A DNA stretch of 64,000 nt, from NCBI RefSeq assembly GCF_014650035.1, contig NZ_BMUE01000020.1, positions 45,929 to 109,928 of the forward strand, given 5' to 3'. Position 1 is the first letter of the stretch; each line of letters starts with the position of its first letter. The DNA is from Streptomyces lucensis JCM 4490 (lineage in GTDB: Bacteria; Actinomycetota; Actinomycetes; Streptomycetales; Streptomycetaceae). The notes beneath the pieces were generated by a model. That model did no database searches and was not told where the DNA came from. It saw only the letters and a program-made list of their open reading frames with translations. The position numbers and the translations under genes are program-made. This document shows, one piece after another, positions 56,024 through 63,823 of this stretch.

Positions 56024-56725
56024 ATGGACGACACCCCGACCGTCGTGAACGACGTGATGACCCGGACGGTCGTCGCCCTGCGCACGGGTGCGGCCTTCAA
56101 GGACATCGTGCAGGCCATGCGCGAGTGGCGGGTCAGCGCGCTGCCGGTACTGGACGACGCCGGACACGTGGTGGGCGTCGTCTCCGAGGCGGACCTGCTG
56201 CCCAAGGAGGAGTACCGCGAGGGCGCCGCCGACCGCTACGGCCGGGTGCGGCGCGACGCCGACGCCGGCAAGGCGGACGCGACGACCGCCGGTGAGCTGA
56301 TGACCTGTCCCGCCGTCACCGTCGTACCCGACGCCACCCTGGCCCTCGCCGCGCGCGCCATGGCGCACGCCGGGGTCAAGCGGCTGCCGGTGGTCGCGCC
56401 CGACGGCACGCTGCGGGGCATCGTCAGCCGTTCGGACCTCCTGAGGGTGTTCCTGCGGGACGACGCGGACCTCGCCGAGGAGGTACGGCGGGAGGTCGTC
56501 GTACACCTTTTCGGCGCCCACGCCGCGGCGATCCGGGTGGAGGTGCACGATGGTGTAGTGACGCTCGGCGGCCGGGTCCGAGAGACCCACCTCGTACCGC
56601 TCGCCGTCCGTCTCGCCCGCTCCGTGCCGGGCGTGGTGGACGTGCGGTGCGCGCTGGCCGGGCCGCCCCGGCGCCCGGACCTCGATCCGGACCTGCCGGA
56701 CGCCGAGCGGACCGGCACGCCGTGA
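56024..56725 (+). CDS. CBS-CBS-BON protein (copy 2)
   Basis: 233 residues beginning MDDTPTVVNDVMTRTVVALRTGAAFKDIVQAMREWRVSALPV. It has two CBS motifs (second TAGELMTCPAVTVVPDATLALAARAMAHAGVKRLPVV) and a BON domain (IRVEVHDGVVTLGGRVRETHLVPLAVRLARSVPGVVDV). It is the same architecture as the copies at 50463 and 57459, most diverged at the C-terminus (PDLDPDLPDAERTGTP). GGGAGG precedes the ATG. Followed after 36 bp by the Rv1733c-like gene, probably co-transcribed. Confidence 0.88.
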   Translation: MDDTPTVVNDVMTRTVVALRTGAAFKDIVQAMREWRVSALPVLDDAGHVVGVVSEADLLPKEEYREGAADRYGRVRRDADAGKADATTAGELMTCPAVTVVPDATLALAARAMAHAGVKRLPVVAPDGTLRGIVSRSDLLRVFLRDDADLAEEVRREVVVHLFGAHAAAIRVEVHDGVVTLGGRVRETHLVPLAVRLARSVPGVVDVRCALAGPPRRPDLDPDLPDAERTGTP

Positions 56726-56761
56726 GGCGCACCCGCCGGCGCACGAGAAGAGGCGGTGACG

Positions 56762-57358
56762 ATGACCAGGACACCCCCCACGACAGTCACCCCCGTCCGG
56801 CTGTGGCGATGGCGGCGCAACCCGCTCAGACGGCACAGCGATGTCGTCGAGGCCTGGGTCGTCCTGGTCACCTGGATCCTCGTCCTCGTCGGCGGAGTCC
56901 TCGCGGGCGTGCTGGCGGCACAGGCCACCGACGCGGCGTTCGCGGCGCGCCGGGCTCAGTTGCACCAGGTGTCCGCCGTCCTCACCGACGGCGCGGTGAA
57001 GACCCCGCCCGCCTCCACCGGATACGACGACGGCCGGGTGTGGGCCGCGGTGCGCTGGACGGACAAGGACGGCTCGGTGCACACCGGCCGGACGAAGGTC
57101 TTCCCGGGCGCCCCCGGCGGCAGCCGGGTGACGGTGTGGACGGACCGGGCCGGCCGGGTGGTCGCGGCACCCGTGACCGGGGCCGCGGCCGGCCTGCAGT
57201 CGGCCCTCACCGGCGTTCTCGTGGCCCCGTCGGCCGGTGCGGCCGTCTGGGCCGCGGGCTGGTTCGTCCGCGGCCGGCTCATCCGGCGGCGCATGGCCGA
57301 GTGGGACGAGGAGTGGAAGCAGATCGGTCCGCGCTGGGGCAACTTCAGCGGTACCTGA
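56762..57358 (+). CDS. Rv1733c family membrane protein
   Basis: 198 residues. It starts MTRTPPTTVTPVRLWRWRRNPLRRHSDVVEAWVVLVTWIL. Two transmembrane helices (VVLVTWILVLVGGVLAGVLAA and ALTGVLVAPSAGAAVWAAGWFV) flank an extracytoplasmic loop with VWAAVRWTDKDGSVHTGRTKV. This is the layout of Rv1733c, a DosR-regulon membrane protein of Mycobacterium tuberculosis of unknown biochemical role. ATG 56762 is preferred over GTG 56756 because GAGG is then 8 nt upstream. Confidence 0.88.
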   Translation: MTRTPPTTVTPVRLWRWRRNPLRRHSDVVEAWVVLVTWILVLVGGVLAGVLAAQATDAAFAARRAQLHQVSAVLTDGAVKTPPASTGYDDGRVWAAVRWTDKDGSVHTGRTKVFPGAPGGSRVTVWTDRAGRVVAAPVTGAAAGLQSALTGVLVAPSAGAAVWAAGWFVRGRLIRRRMAEWDEEWKQIGPRWGNFSGT

Positions 57359-57425
57359 ATCCGGTGCGGCGGTACCCGGGCCCTCCAGCGGTACCCGAAC
57401 CCTCACGGGCACCCGAGCCCGAGGC
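57349..57425. repeat. Imperfect short tandem repeat, period about 19 bp
   Basis: CGGTACC-type units begin at 57349, 57370, 57389 and (variant GGGCACCC) 57407, overlapping the end of the Rv1733c-like gene and the convergent gap. The period is uneven (21, 19, 18 bp). Function unknown. Confidence 0.5.
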
Positions 57426-57458
57426 GGCTCCCGGACGCGCGCGGGCGGTGCCGCCGGC

Positions 57459-58113
57459 TCACCGCGCGTCCGCCGCGGTGAGCCGGCAGTCCACCTCCAC
57501 GACACCCTCGACGCCCCGCGCCATCCGGGCCGCGAGCGGGATCCGCGTACCGTCCGGGACCCGCCCGGTCAGCGTGGCCACGCCGTCGGTGACGGTGATG
57601 TGCACGGGGTTCGACGGGGGCCGGGAACAGCACGTCGAGGACGTCGCGGCGGATCTCGTCGGCCAGTTCGTCGTCGGAGCGCAGGAACACCTTCAGAAGG
57701 TCGCTCCGGCTGACCACGCCTTCGAGCAGGCCCTCCGCGTTCACCACGGGCAGCCGCTTGACGTGCCGCAGGGCCATGATGCGGGACGCCTCGGCGAGCG
57801 TGGCGTCGGCGTGCACGGTGACGGCCGGCGTGCTCATCAGCTCCTCGGCGTTCACCGCCCCCGCCCTGGCCAGGTCGGCCAGCCGGCGCAGCTGGGTGAG
57901 CCGGTCGGGATCGCTGTCCCGGAACTCCTCCTTGGGCAGCAGATCGGCCTCCGACACCACGCCGATCACCCTCCCGTCACCCGTCAGGACGGGAAGGGCG
58001 CTGACCTTCCACTGCGTCATCCGTTCGACCATGTCCTTGAACAGGGCGTCGCGGCCCACCGCGACCACGGCACGGGTCATCACGTCGCGCACCCGTTGCG
58101 GGCTGCCGTACAC
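57459..58113 (-). pseudogene. CBS-CBS-BON protein (copy 3), frameshifted in the BON domain
   Basis: The start GTG at 58113 (VYGSPQRVRDVMTRAVVAVGRDALFKDMV) has GGAGGAG upstream, and both CBS motifs are intact. The frame breaks at a run of four C on the coding strand (57609-57606) after DVLFPAPVEP. Skipping one base restores VHITVTDGVATLTGRVPDGTRIPLAARMARGVEGVVEV and the stop at 57459, giving 217 residues, exactly the length of copy 1. Unshifted, the frame runs into unrelated Arg/Gly-rich sequence to 57403. A real +1 mutation, a sequencing error or programmed slippage are all possible. An ATG at 58143 overlapping the upstream stop is an alternative start. Confidence 0.85.
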
Positions 58114-58139
58114 GGTCTCCTCCTCACCCGGCCGTCCGG

Positions 58140-58598
58140 TCATGCCAGGCCCCCGCTGCCGTAGGGGGCGTACAGGTCGAGCAGGCGGACCCGGGAGGCG
58201 TGCAGCCGCTGAGCGACCACCCGCCCGACCCAGACGGCGATCGCCCGTCCGAACTCCGGGTCCTCGGCGCACATCGCCCGTACGGCCGCCGCGTCGAACT
58301 CCCAGGCCCGCACCGGGGTCATCGCCTCGGCGCCCAGGTGCCAGACGTACGGCTGGAAGTGCCAGGACCAGCCGACGAGTTCGTTGTGGCCGAGCGTCTC
58401 GACGACCGCGGGGCGGCGGCCGGGCACGTGCAGGTCGAGGTCGACTGTGCCGGTGCGCACGATCCAGAAGCGGTCGGCGCGGCGGCCCTCCTCGAACAAC
58501 CGGGTGCCGGCTGCGAAGCAGACCTCGCGTGCCAGGGGCATCAGCCGGTCGCGGTGGACGGGCTCGAGAGCCGCGGTCATGGTGGTGGCGGAGGTCAT
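58140..58598 (-). CDS. Cyclic nucleotide-binding domain protein
   Basis: 152 residues forming one cNMP-binding jelly roll: LMPLAREVCFAAGTRLFEEGRRADRFWIVRTGTVDLDL, then TLGHNELVGWSWHFQPYVWHLGAEAMTPVRAWEFDAAAVRAMC. No HTH follows, so it is not a complete Crp-type regulator. The LVGWSWHF segment replaces the usual FGE...R phosphate-binding cassette, so the ligand may differ from cAMP. It overlaps the next minus-strand gene start (ATGA at 58143-58140). Two GGGCC-type boxes lie upstream. Confidence 0.82.
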   Translation of the reverse strand: MTSATTMTAALEPVHRDRLMPLAREVCFAAGTRLFEEGRRADRFWIVRTGTVDLDLHVPGRRPAVVETLGHNELVGWSWHFQPYVWHLGAEAMTPVRAWEFDAAAVRAMCAEDPEFGRAIAVWVGRVVAQRLHASRVRLLDLYAPYGSGGLA

Positions 58599-58686
58599 CG
58601 CACCGACTCCCTTCGGGGCTGCTGCTCCCGGCGTGGGCGTGTTGTCCTGTGCTCATAGCGTGGGCCTCAGACGCGCGCGGCACCAC

Positions 58687-58721
58687 GGGCCGCTCGGGCC
58701 CGGTCGGGGGCCGTTCGGCCC
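58687..58721. promoter_or_regulatory. Paired DosR-like inverted repeats upstream of the cNMP-binding gene
   Basis: GGGCCGCTCGGGCC (58687-58700, imperfect) and GGGCCGTTCGGCCC (58708-58721, exact), starts 21 bp apart, lie 89-123 bp upstream of the minus-strand start. Confidence 0.58.
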
Positions 58722-58997
58722 ACGTGCCCGGCGGCTCCGCACGCTCCGGTCGCCGTGGCGGGCGGTGTCACGAGGCGAACGGGAGTCACGGCACGAGGAG
58801 GAACGGACGGCCACGGGCGACCGCAGGGGCCGAAGGGAACTCACGGCCGGAGGCCGGGCGCGGCGAAAGGACGGGAAGGGCCACCCGCTTCTCGCGGATC
58901 CGGATTGCGCGGTGCGCGGTTCGAGGCCGCTTCCCCGCGTCTTTCTCGGGTCCTTCCCGTCACTACAAGGACACCACGGAACGCAGCGGCGCACCAG

Positions 58998-59011
58998 GGG
59001 CCGACCGGCCC
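58998..59011. promoter_or_regulatory. DosR-like inverted repeat upstream of the GH16-like gene
   Basis: GGGCCGACCGGCCC, an exact match to GGGCC-N4-GGCCC, ending 91 bp before the plus-strand start at 59103. Confidence 0.5.
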
Positions 59012-59102
59012 CCGCCCCGCGTCCGTCACCCGAAGGGGTTGTCATGGGGCCCCGCCGGGGACGCCGGCGCATGTCCGGAGCCGAGCCGGTGAGACATCCG
59101 GC

Positions 59103-59870
59103 ATGCAGCAACCGAATCCGGGCGATCCGTTCCCGGCTCAGCGCACCCCGTCCGCTCCGTCCACCGACGTCGTGCTCACCGCGGACTTCGCGTCCGCCGA
59201 ACAGTGGGTGGCGGGGCGCTCATGGGCCTATCCCGACGGGGGCCCGGTCAACCCGGGCGACGACAAACTGGACCATCTGGTGACCGACCCCTCCTACAGC
59301 CGCTCCGGGGTCTTCAGAGCCGTCCGGCGGCCGGACGGCCTGTGGAACACGGGCCTGCTGACCACGGAGGGCAGCGAGCAGGCCTTCGCCCTGCGGCCGG
59401 GCGACGTGCTGGAGGCGCGGGTACGGCTGCCCCGCGAGGTCGGGGCGTGGCCGGCGATCTGGACCTGGCGCGACGGCGACCAGGAGATCGACGTCTTCGA
59501 GTACCACCCGGACCATCCGCACCTCCTGGAGTTCGGCAACCACGTGCGGGGCGCCGGCTTCTCGCTCCGGGACGACGCCATCGCCCCCGGCGCCTGGGTC
59601 GACCTGCGGACCGAGTTCGGGGCCCGTTCCGTCGTCTGGTGGGTGAACGGCTCACGGGTCTTCTCGGACCAGCGGGGGGTGGGACGCCGCTGGCACGCCT
59701 ATCTCATCGTCAACCTGTCTGTTTCGGCGGGCCGTTACCACCCGGCGCCCGCCCCGCGGACGGCCGAGATGTCGTTCGAGGTGAGCAGGCTCGTCGTACG
59801 CCGTCCGACCGGCGACGCGGTGGCGGCCGCCGAAGCCGGGGAGGAGGCGGCCCTGGACGAGCCGGCCTGA
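59103..59870 (+). CDS. GH16-like (concanavalin A-type lectin/glucanase fold) protein, non-secreted
   Basis: 255 residues. The beta-sandwich contains VLEARVRLPREVGAWPAIWTWRDGDQEIDVFEYHPDHPHLLEFGNHV. This includes the GH16 catalytic pattern ExDxxE in EIDVFE and a preceding WPAIW typical of the family. No signal peptide precedes the domain, which is unusual for GH16, so it may act inside the cell or leave by another route. The substrate is not predictable. The start at ATG 59103 is moderately supported; upstream sequence lacks a clear ribosome-binding site. Confidence 0.78.
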   Translation: MQQPNPGDPFPAQRTPSAPSTDVVLTADFASAEQWVAGRSWAYPDGGPVNPGDDKLDHLVTDPSYSRSGVFRAVRRPDGLWNTGLLTTEGSEQAFALRPGDVLEARVRLPREVGAWPAIWTWRDGDQEIDVFEYHPDHPHLLEFGNHVRGAGFSLRDDAIAPGAWVDLRTEFGARSVVWWVNGSRVFSDQRGVGRRWHAYLIVNLSVSAGRYHPAPAPRTAEMSFEVSRLVVRRPTGDAVAAAEAGEEAALDEPA

Positions 59871-59886
59871 TGAGGGGCCGCGCGCC

Positions 59887-60258
59887 TCAGGCGTCGAGGG
59901 CCTCCTGGACGCCCGGGTAGCAGTCGACGAGGGCGGTGAGCCCGACGATCTCCAGGGTCCGCAGGACGGCCCCGCGGACGCCGGCCAGCCGCAGCCAGCC
60001 GGCCGGGCCGTGGGCCTGGTGCGCGGCGATGAGGACGTTGATGCCGCTGGAGTCCATGAAGGGCACACCGGTGAAATCCGCGACGGTGCGCGCCGCCGCC
60101 GCGGGTTCACCGGGTATCAGGGACCGGCGCAGCGCGCCGGCGGTGTGGTGGTCGATCTCTCCGGCCACCGTGACGACGGTGACGCCCTCGACGGTGGCAC
60201 GGCTGACCGACAACCGGTCCGCGTCGTCCGGTTCGTTGGTGTATGCGGTTGCTCTCAC
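59887..60258 (-). CDS. STAS-domain anti-sigma factor antagonist
   Basis: 123 residues, GTG start. SpoIIAA/RsbV-type core: VTVVTVAGEIDHHTAGALRRSLIPGEPAAAARTVADFTGVPFMDSSGINVLIAAHQAHGPAG. The phosphoacceptor Ser in MDSSG is intact, so this copy can be controlled by an RsbW-like kinase and a SpoIIE-like phosphatase such as those at 11047 and 8615. It is convergent with the GH16-like gene. Confidence 0.9.
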   Translation of the reverse strand: MRATAYTNEPDDADRLSVSRATVEGVTVVTVAGEIDHHTAGALRRSLIPGEPAAAARTVADFTGVPFMDSSGINVLIAAHQAHGPAGWLRLAGVRGAVLRTLEIVGLTALVDCYPGVQEALDA

Positions 60259-60474
60259 GCGTCCCTCGACAACGTTCGACGACTTCTGGCCAAGGATTCC
60301 CCCACCGGGTGGCTGCCCCGGATCGCGCGGACGATGCGCGGCCGTCCCGTCCGGGACCGGGCCGCCCGCTCCGGTGCGCCCCGGCCTGCACAGCAGCGCA
60401 CCGCGCCCCCCGCTGTCGTCCGCAGGGGCGCGGTGCGGGCCGGGCGAGGGCGGGGCCCGTTCTCCGCGGCGCCC

Positions 60475-60738
60475 TCAGCGCAGTGCCTTCACCCTGCTCA
60501 GCGCGGCCACGCCGACGGCCGCGAGGGCGATCTGGACGAGCCACTCGATCCAGTCGACGCCCTTGGTGTCCGCGACACCGAGACCGGCCGCGACGACCGA
60601 TCCGATCAGGGCGGCCACGATGCCGACCAGGATCGTCCACAGGATGCCGATGTGCTGGCGTCCCGGGACCACGAGCCGTCCCAGGGCGCCGATCACGATG
60701 CCGATGACGAGCGCGCTGATGATTCCTGAGATCTCCAT
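60475..60738 (-). CDS. GlsB/YeaQ/YmgE-family stress membrane protein
   Basis: 87 residues with three hydrophobic helices: ISGIISALVIGIVIGALGRLVVPGRQHIG, LWTILVGIVAALIGSVVAAGLGV and WIEWLVQIALAAVGVAAL. The pattern IGILWTILVGIVAALIG is typical of the family once called transglycosylase-associated. These are small stress-induced inner-membrane proteins of unknown activity. The ATG at 60738 gives the standard length. Confidence 0.87.
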   Translation of the reverse strand: MEISGIISALVIGIVIGALGRLVVPGRQHIGILWTILVGIVAALIGSVVAAGLGVADTKGVDWIEWLVQIALAAVGVAALSRVKALR

Positions 60739-61093
60739 GACCGGCAGGCCACCCTTCGTCGTTGGTCGTGTACGTGTGCCCGTTCGACATCGCGCCACGC
60801 CCGGGGCCGGTGGCGCCCGGCCTGAGCGTGCGCCGGCGCCCGCCGGCCCCTTCCCCTCCGCCTGCCGGGCGCTCGCGGCGTGGCCTCCGTCACATCGGGC
60901 CGGTGTCTCGCATGAGATGCCTCACCTGTGAATTGCGTATGGATCTGTACGGTTCAGGCCATGGCTTTGTTAGATTGCGCCATCACGCAACCGAGGTGAG
61001 GTGCCGCTTCACGCCGCCCGTACATCAAGCGCGGGTCCGGCCGTCCGGCGGTCGGCCCGGGCTGACGGGCACGACCGTTCAGGGGAGTGGGAG
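60739..61093. other. Divergent intergenic region, GlsB-like gene / LCP gene
   Basis: 355 bp. The stretch 60915-60990 is noticeably A+T-richer than its surroundings (GTGAATTGCGTATGGATCTG, GGCTTTGTTAGATTGCG) and is the likely promoter area of the LCP gene. TTAGAT at about 60970 is a possible -10. No gene is seen. Confidence 0.4.
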
Positions 61094-62782
61094 ATGAGCG
61101 ACCCGTGGGACGGGCCCGCAGGCCAGGCCACGCGCAGTAGAGGTGCGCGGGTGCCCGGACAGCGCACCGGCGACTTCGGCGGGACGCCCGCGGCCCGGAC
61201 GGCCGCCCGCGGCGGACGGCGGGCGCGGCGAGGCCGTCCGGTGCGTCGCGGCAGACGGGTGCTGAGGATCCTCGCGATATGCCTGTCCACACTGGTCGTG
61301 CTCACGGCCGGCGCGGGCTGGTGGTTCTACCAGCACCTCAACGGCAACATCCACAGTGTCTCGCTCGACGGCAAGGGCGGCACCGAGAAGGCCGACGCCT
61401 TCGGCCGCACCCCGATCAACATCCTCGTGATGGGCTCCGACGGACGTACGAGCAAGACCGACTGCAGGCTGGGCGGGGGCTGCGCGAGGACCGGCGTGCA
61501 GAACGGCAGCAACGCGGACGTGCAGATGGTGATGCACATATCGGCGGACCGCTCCAACGCCACCGTGATGAGCATCCCCCGCGACACCATGACCAAAGTC
61601 CCCGCCTGCAAGGACAGCGAGACGGGCCGGTCCACCGGCGGTTACTACGGACAGGTCAACAGCGCGCTGCAGTACGGACCCGCCTGCCAGGTGGCCACCG
61701 TCCACCGGCTCACCGGCATACCCATCGACCACTTCGTCAAGCTGGACTTCTCCGGCGTGGTCAAGATGTCCGACGCGGTCGGCGGCGTCTCCGTGTGCGT
61801 CGACGACGACGTCTACGACACCTACTCCCACCTGAAGCTGTCCGAGGGCTCCCACACCCTCAAGGGCGTCGCGGCCCTGGAGTTCGTCCGTTCCCGGCAC
61901 GGCTTCGGCGACGGCAGCGACCTCGGCCGGACCATCTCCCAGCACATCTTCCTCAGCGCGATGATCCGCAAGTTCAAGAGCGCCGGCACGCTCACCGACC
62001 CGACCGCGGTCTACTCCCTCGCCGACGCCGCCACCAAGGCGCTCACCGTGGACGACGGGCTGGGCACGGTCAAGAAGCTGATAGGGCTCGCGGCCGACGT
62101 GAACAAGGTCCCCGCCAAGCGGATCACCTTCACGACCATGCAGACCGCTCCGGATCCGGGCGACGCCAACCGGGTGGTGGTGGGCCCCGGCGCCAGAACG
62201 CTCTTCTCCACCATCGCCGACGACCAGTCCCTGACCACCGGATCGGGGAAGAAGTCCGCGGCGGCGCCGGCCACGTCGAAGGCCACGGCCACCGCCCGGG
62301 CCGTGCCCGCGGCCGGGATCGCCGTGACCGTGGAGAACGGAACCGGCATCACCGGTCGCGCCTCCGCCGTCGCGACCGCCCTCACCGGCCGCGGCTTCAG
62401 CCCCGCGACGACCACGGCCAACGCACCGAGCCCCGCGAGGACCACCACGCTCACCTACGGCGCCGGCCGCAAAGGCGAGGCCCAGACGGTCGCCAGGGCG
62501 CTGGGGCTCACCGACGCGCACCTCAGGCAGGGCAGCGGACCTGACCTGATCCTCGTGGTCGGCAGCGACTGGCCCAGTGGTGACAGCTACCCCGGCGGCA
62601 AGTCCTCGCCCGCGCCGGCCGACACCGAAACCGCGGTCGGAGGCGCCCACGCCTCCACCGCCGACCAGGCCAAGACCTGCGCCAAGGTCAGCCCCTACAA
62701 GACGGTCAGGCTCGACGGGGTCTCCATGACCCCGGCCCAGGCCTACGCCGCGGCACGGAACAAGCCCGACTCCGACGAGTGA
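61094..62782 (+). CDS. LytR-CpsA-Psr (LCP) family cell-wall glycopolymer ligase
   Basis: 562 residues. A basic cytoplasmic N-terminus and one transmembrane helix (VLRILAICLSTLVVLTAGAGWWFY) precede the LCP domain (about 110-330). Active-site features are INILVMGSDGR, MVMHISADRSNATVMSIPRDT, HFVKLDFSGVVKMSDAVGGVSV and LEFVRSRHGFGDGSDLGRTISQHIFL, with the conserved Arg residues for pyrophosphate binding. A LytR_C domain follows (about 410-490: VENGTGITGRASAVATALTGRGFS). LCP enzymes attach teichoic acid-like polymers or other glycans to peptidoglycan. GGGGAG lies upstream of the ATG. Confidence 0.93.
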   Translation: MSDPWDGPAGQATRSRGARVPGQRTGDFGGTPAARTAARGGRRARRGRPVRRGRRVLRILAICLSTLVVLTAGAGWWFYQHLNGNIHSVSLDGKGGTEKADAFGRTPINILVMGSDGRTSKTDCRLGGGCARTGVQNGSNADVQMVMHISADRSNATVMSIPRDTMTKVPACKDSETGRSTGGYYGQVNSALQYGPACQVATVHRLTGIPIDHFVKLDFSGVVKMSDAVGGVSVCVDDDVYDTYSHLKLSEGSHTLKGVAALEFVRSRHGFGDGSDLGRTISQHIFLSAMIRKFKSAGTLTDPTAVYSLADAATKALTVDDGLGTVKKLIGLAADVNKVPAKRITFTTMQTAPDPGDANRVVVGPGARTLFSTIADDQSLTTGSGKKSAAAPATSKATATARAVPAAGIAVTVENGTGITGRASAVATALTGRGFSPATTTANAPSPARTTTLTYGAGRKGEAQTVARALGLTDAHLRQGSGPDLILVVGSDWPSGDSYPGGKSSPAPADTETAVGGAHASTADQAKTCAKVSPYKTVRLDGVSMTPAQAYAAARNKPDSDE

Positions 62783-62802
62783 GCGAGCGGCCCGGGACCC
62801 GT

Positions 62803-63648
62803 TCAGACCTCGCGCCAGCGCGCGTTGCACCAGGAGAAGACCCCGAAAGCGGCCAGGCCGAGCGCGATGAGGGCGAGCAGCCACGGCCCGGCGGGCAGGT
62901 CACGGAAGGAGCGCAGGGTGTCGTCCATGCCCTTGGCCCGGCCGGGCCGGTGCTGAACGGCCGCGACGACGGCGAAGACCCCGGCGACGGCGAACACGAT
63001 CCCGCGAGCCGTGCCACCCGTCACTCCCAGGACGTCGGTGACCCGCCGCGTCCGCGGCGACATGGCCGCGGTGCGCAGGTGCTTGCGGAACTTCTTGCGC
63101 ACGGCACGGACCGCGATCCACAGTCCGGCGACCACCACCGCCACCCCGGCCACGCCGACGAGCCACTGGCCGCCCGGCCACTTGAGCACCACGGCGGTGA
63201 CGTCGTCGGTGTGCTTGTCGGAGGACCCGCTGCCGCTGTCCCGGTCGCCGGCGGCGTACGCCAGCACGGAGTACGACACGAAGGCGTAGAAGACGGAACG
63301 GGCCGCCGACGCCGCCCGCTTGCGCAGCTTGGAACCGTCCGAGCCCGGTCCGCCGAACACCGCCTCGGACAGCCGCCACAGCGCCATCCCGGCCAGTGCG
63401 ATCCCCACCGTCCACAGCATCGCCGAGCCGAACGGCTTCTCGGCCAGTTCCCCGAGGGCGCCGCCGCGGTCCGCCTGCCGCCCCTTGCCGTCCCCGGCGA
63501 AGGCGATCTGCAGCGCGATGACGCCCACGAGCAGGTAGATGAGTCCCCGGGCGGCGAAACCCGCCCGGGCGGCGACCGTCATCGCCGTGCTGTCCGCCGC
63601 CCGGCGGGCCTTGAAGCGACCGCGTAGTGCCCATGACTGTGTGCTCAT
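62803..63648 (-). CDS. DUF1206 family membrane protein
   Basis: 281 residues with six transmembrane helices arranged as three repeats of a two-helix unit. The repeats are marked by ARAGFAARGLIYLLVGVIALQIAF, SAARSVFYAFVSYSVLAYAA and GGTARGIVFAVAGVFAVVAAVQ, each with the DUF1206 R-G/S-x-x-Y/F pattern. A basic loop KKFRKHLRTAAMS and a C-terminal FGVFSWCNARWREV complete it. Function is unknown. It is divergent from the sigma factor gene. Confidence 0.85.
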   Translation of the reverse strand: MSTQSWALRGRFKARRAADSTAMTVAARAGFAARGLIYLLVGVIALQIAFAGDGKGRQADRGGALGELAEKPFGSAMLWTVGIALAGMALWRLSEAVFGGPGSDGSKLRKRAASAARSVFYAFVSYSVLAYAAGDRDSGSGSSDKHTDDVTAVVLKWPGGQWLVGVAGVAVVVAGLWIAVRAVRKKFRKHLRTAAMSPRTRRVTDVLGVTGGTARGIVFAVAGVFAVVAAVQHRPGRAKGMDDTLRSFRDLPAGPWLLALIALGLAAFGVFSWCNARWREV

Positions 63649-63823
63649 ACTCCGCCGATGCCCCCGCCTCCCGGTCCGACACCTGCCCGCGACCGCACGG
63701 TGGTCGCGCGTCCGGCGCGCCAGAAGGACCGTGTGCGCGGCGGGCATGCATGGCGAGTGCCCGGGTAGGCGAGGTGTCGTCGGCGACACCGGCGCACGCG
63801 GACGGATCCGGGAGGGGAACACC

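Larger units (their letters stand above)
58599..59102. other. Divergent intergenic region, cNMP-binding gene / GH16-like gene
   Basis: 504 bp with no convincing gene. It holds three copies of the GGGCC-N4-GGCCC-type inverted repeat: a pair at 58687 and 58708, nearer the minus-strand gene, and one at 58998, nearer the plus-strand gene. The plus-strand frame from 58755 upstream of 59103 is open but Arg/Gly-rich and looks non-coding. Confidence 0.5.
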
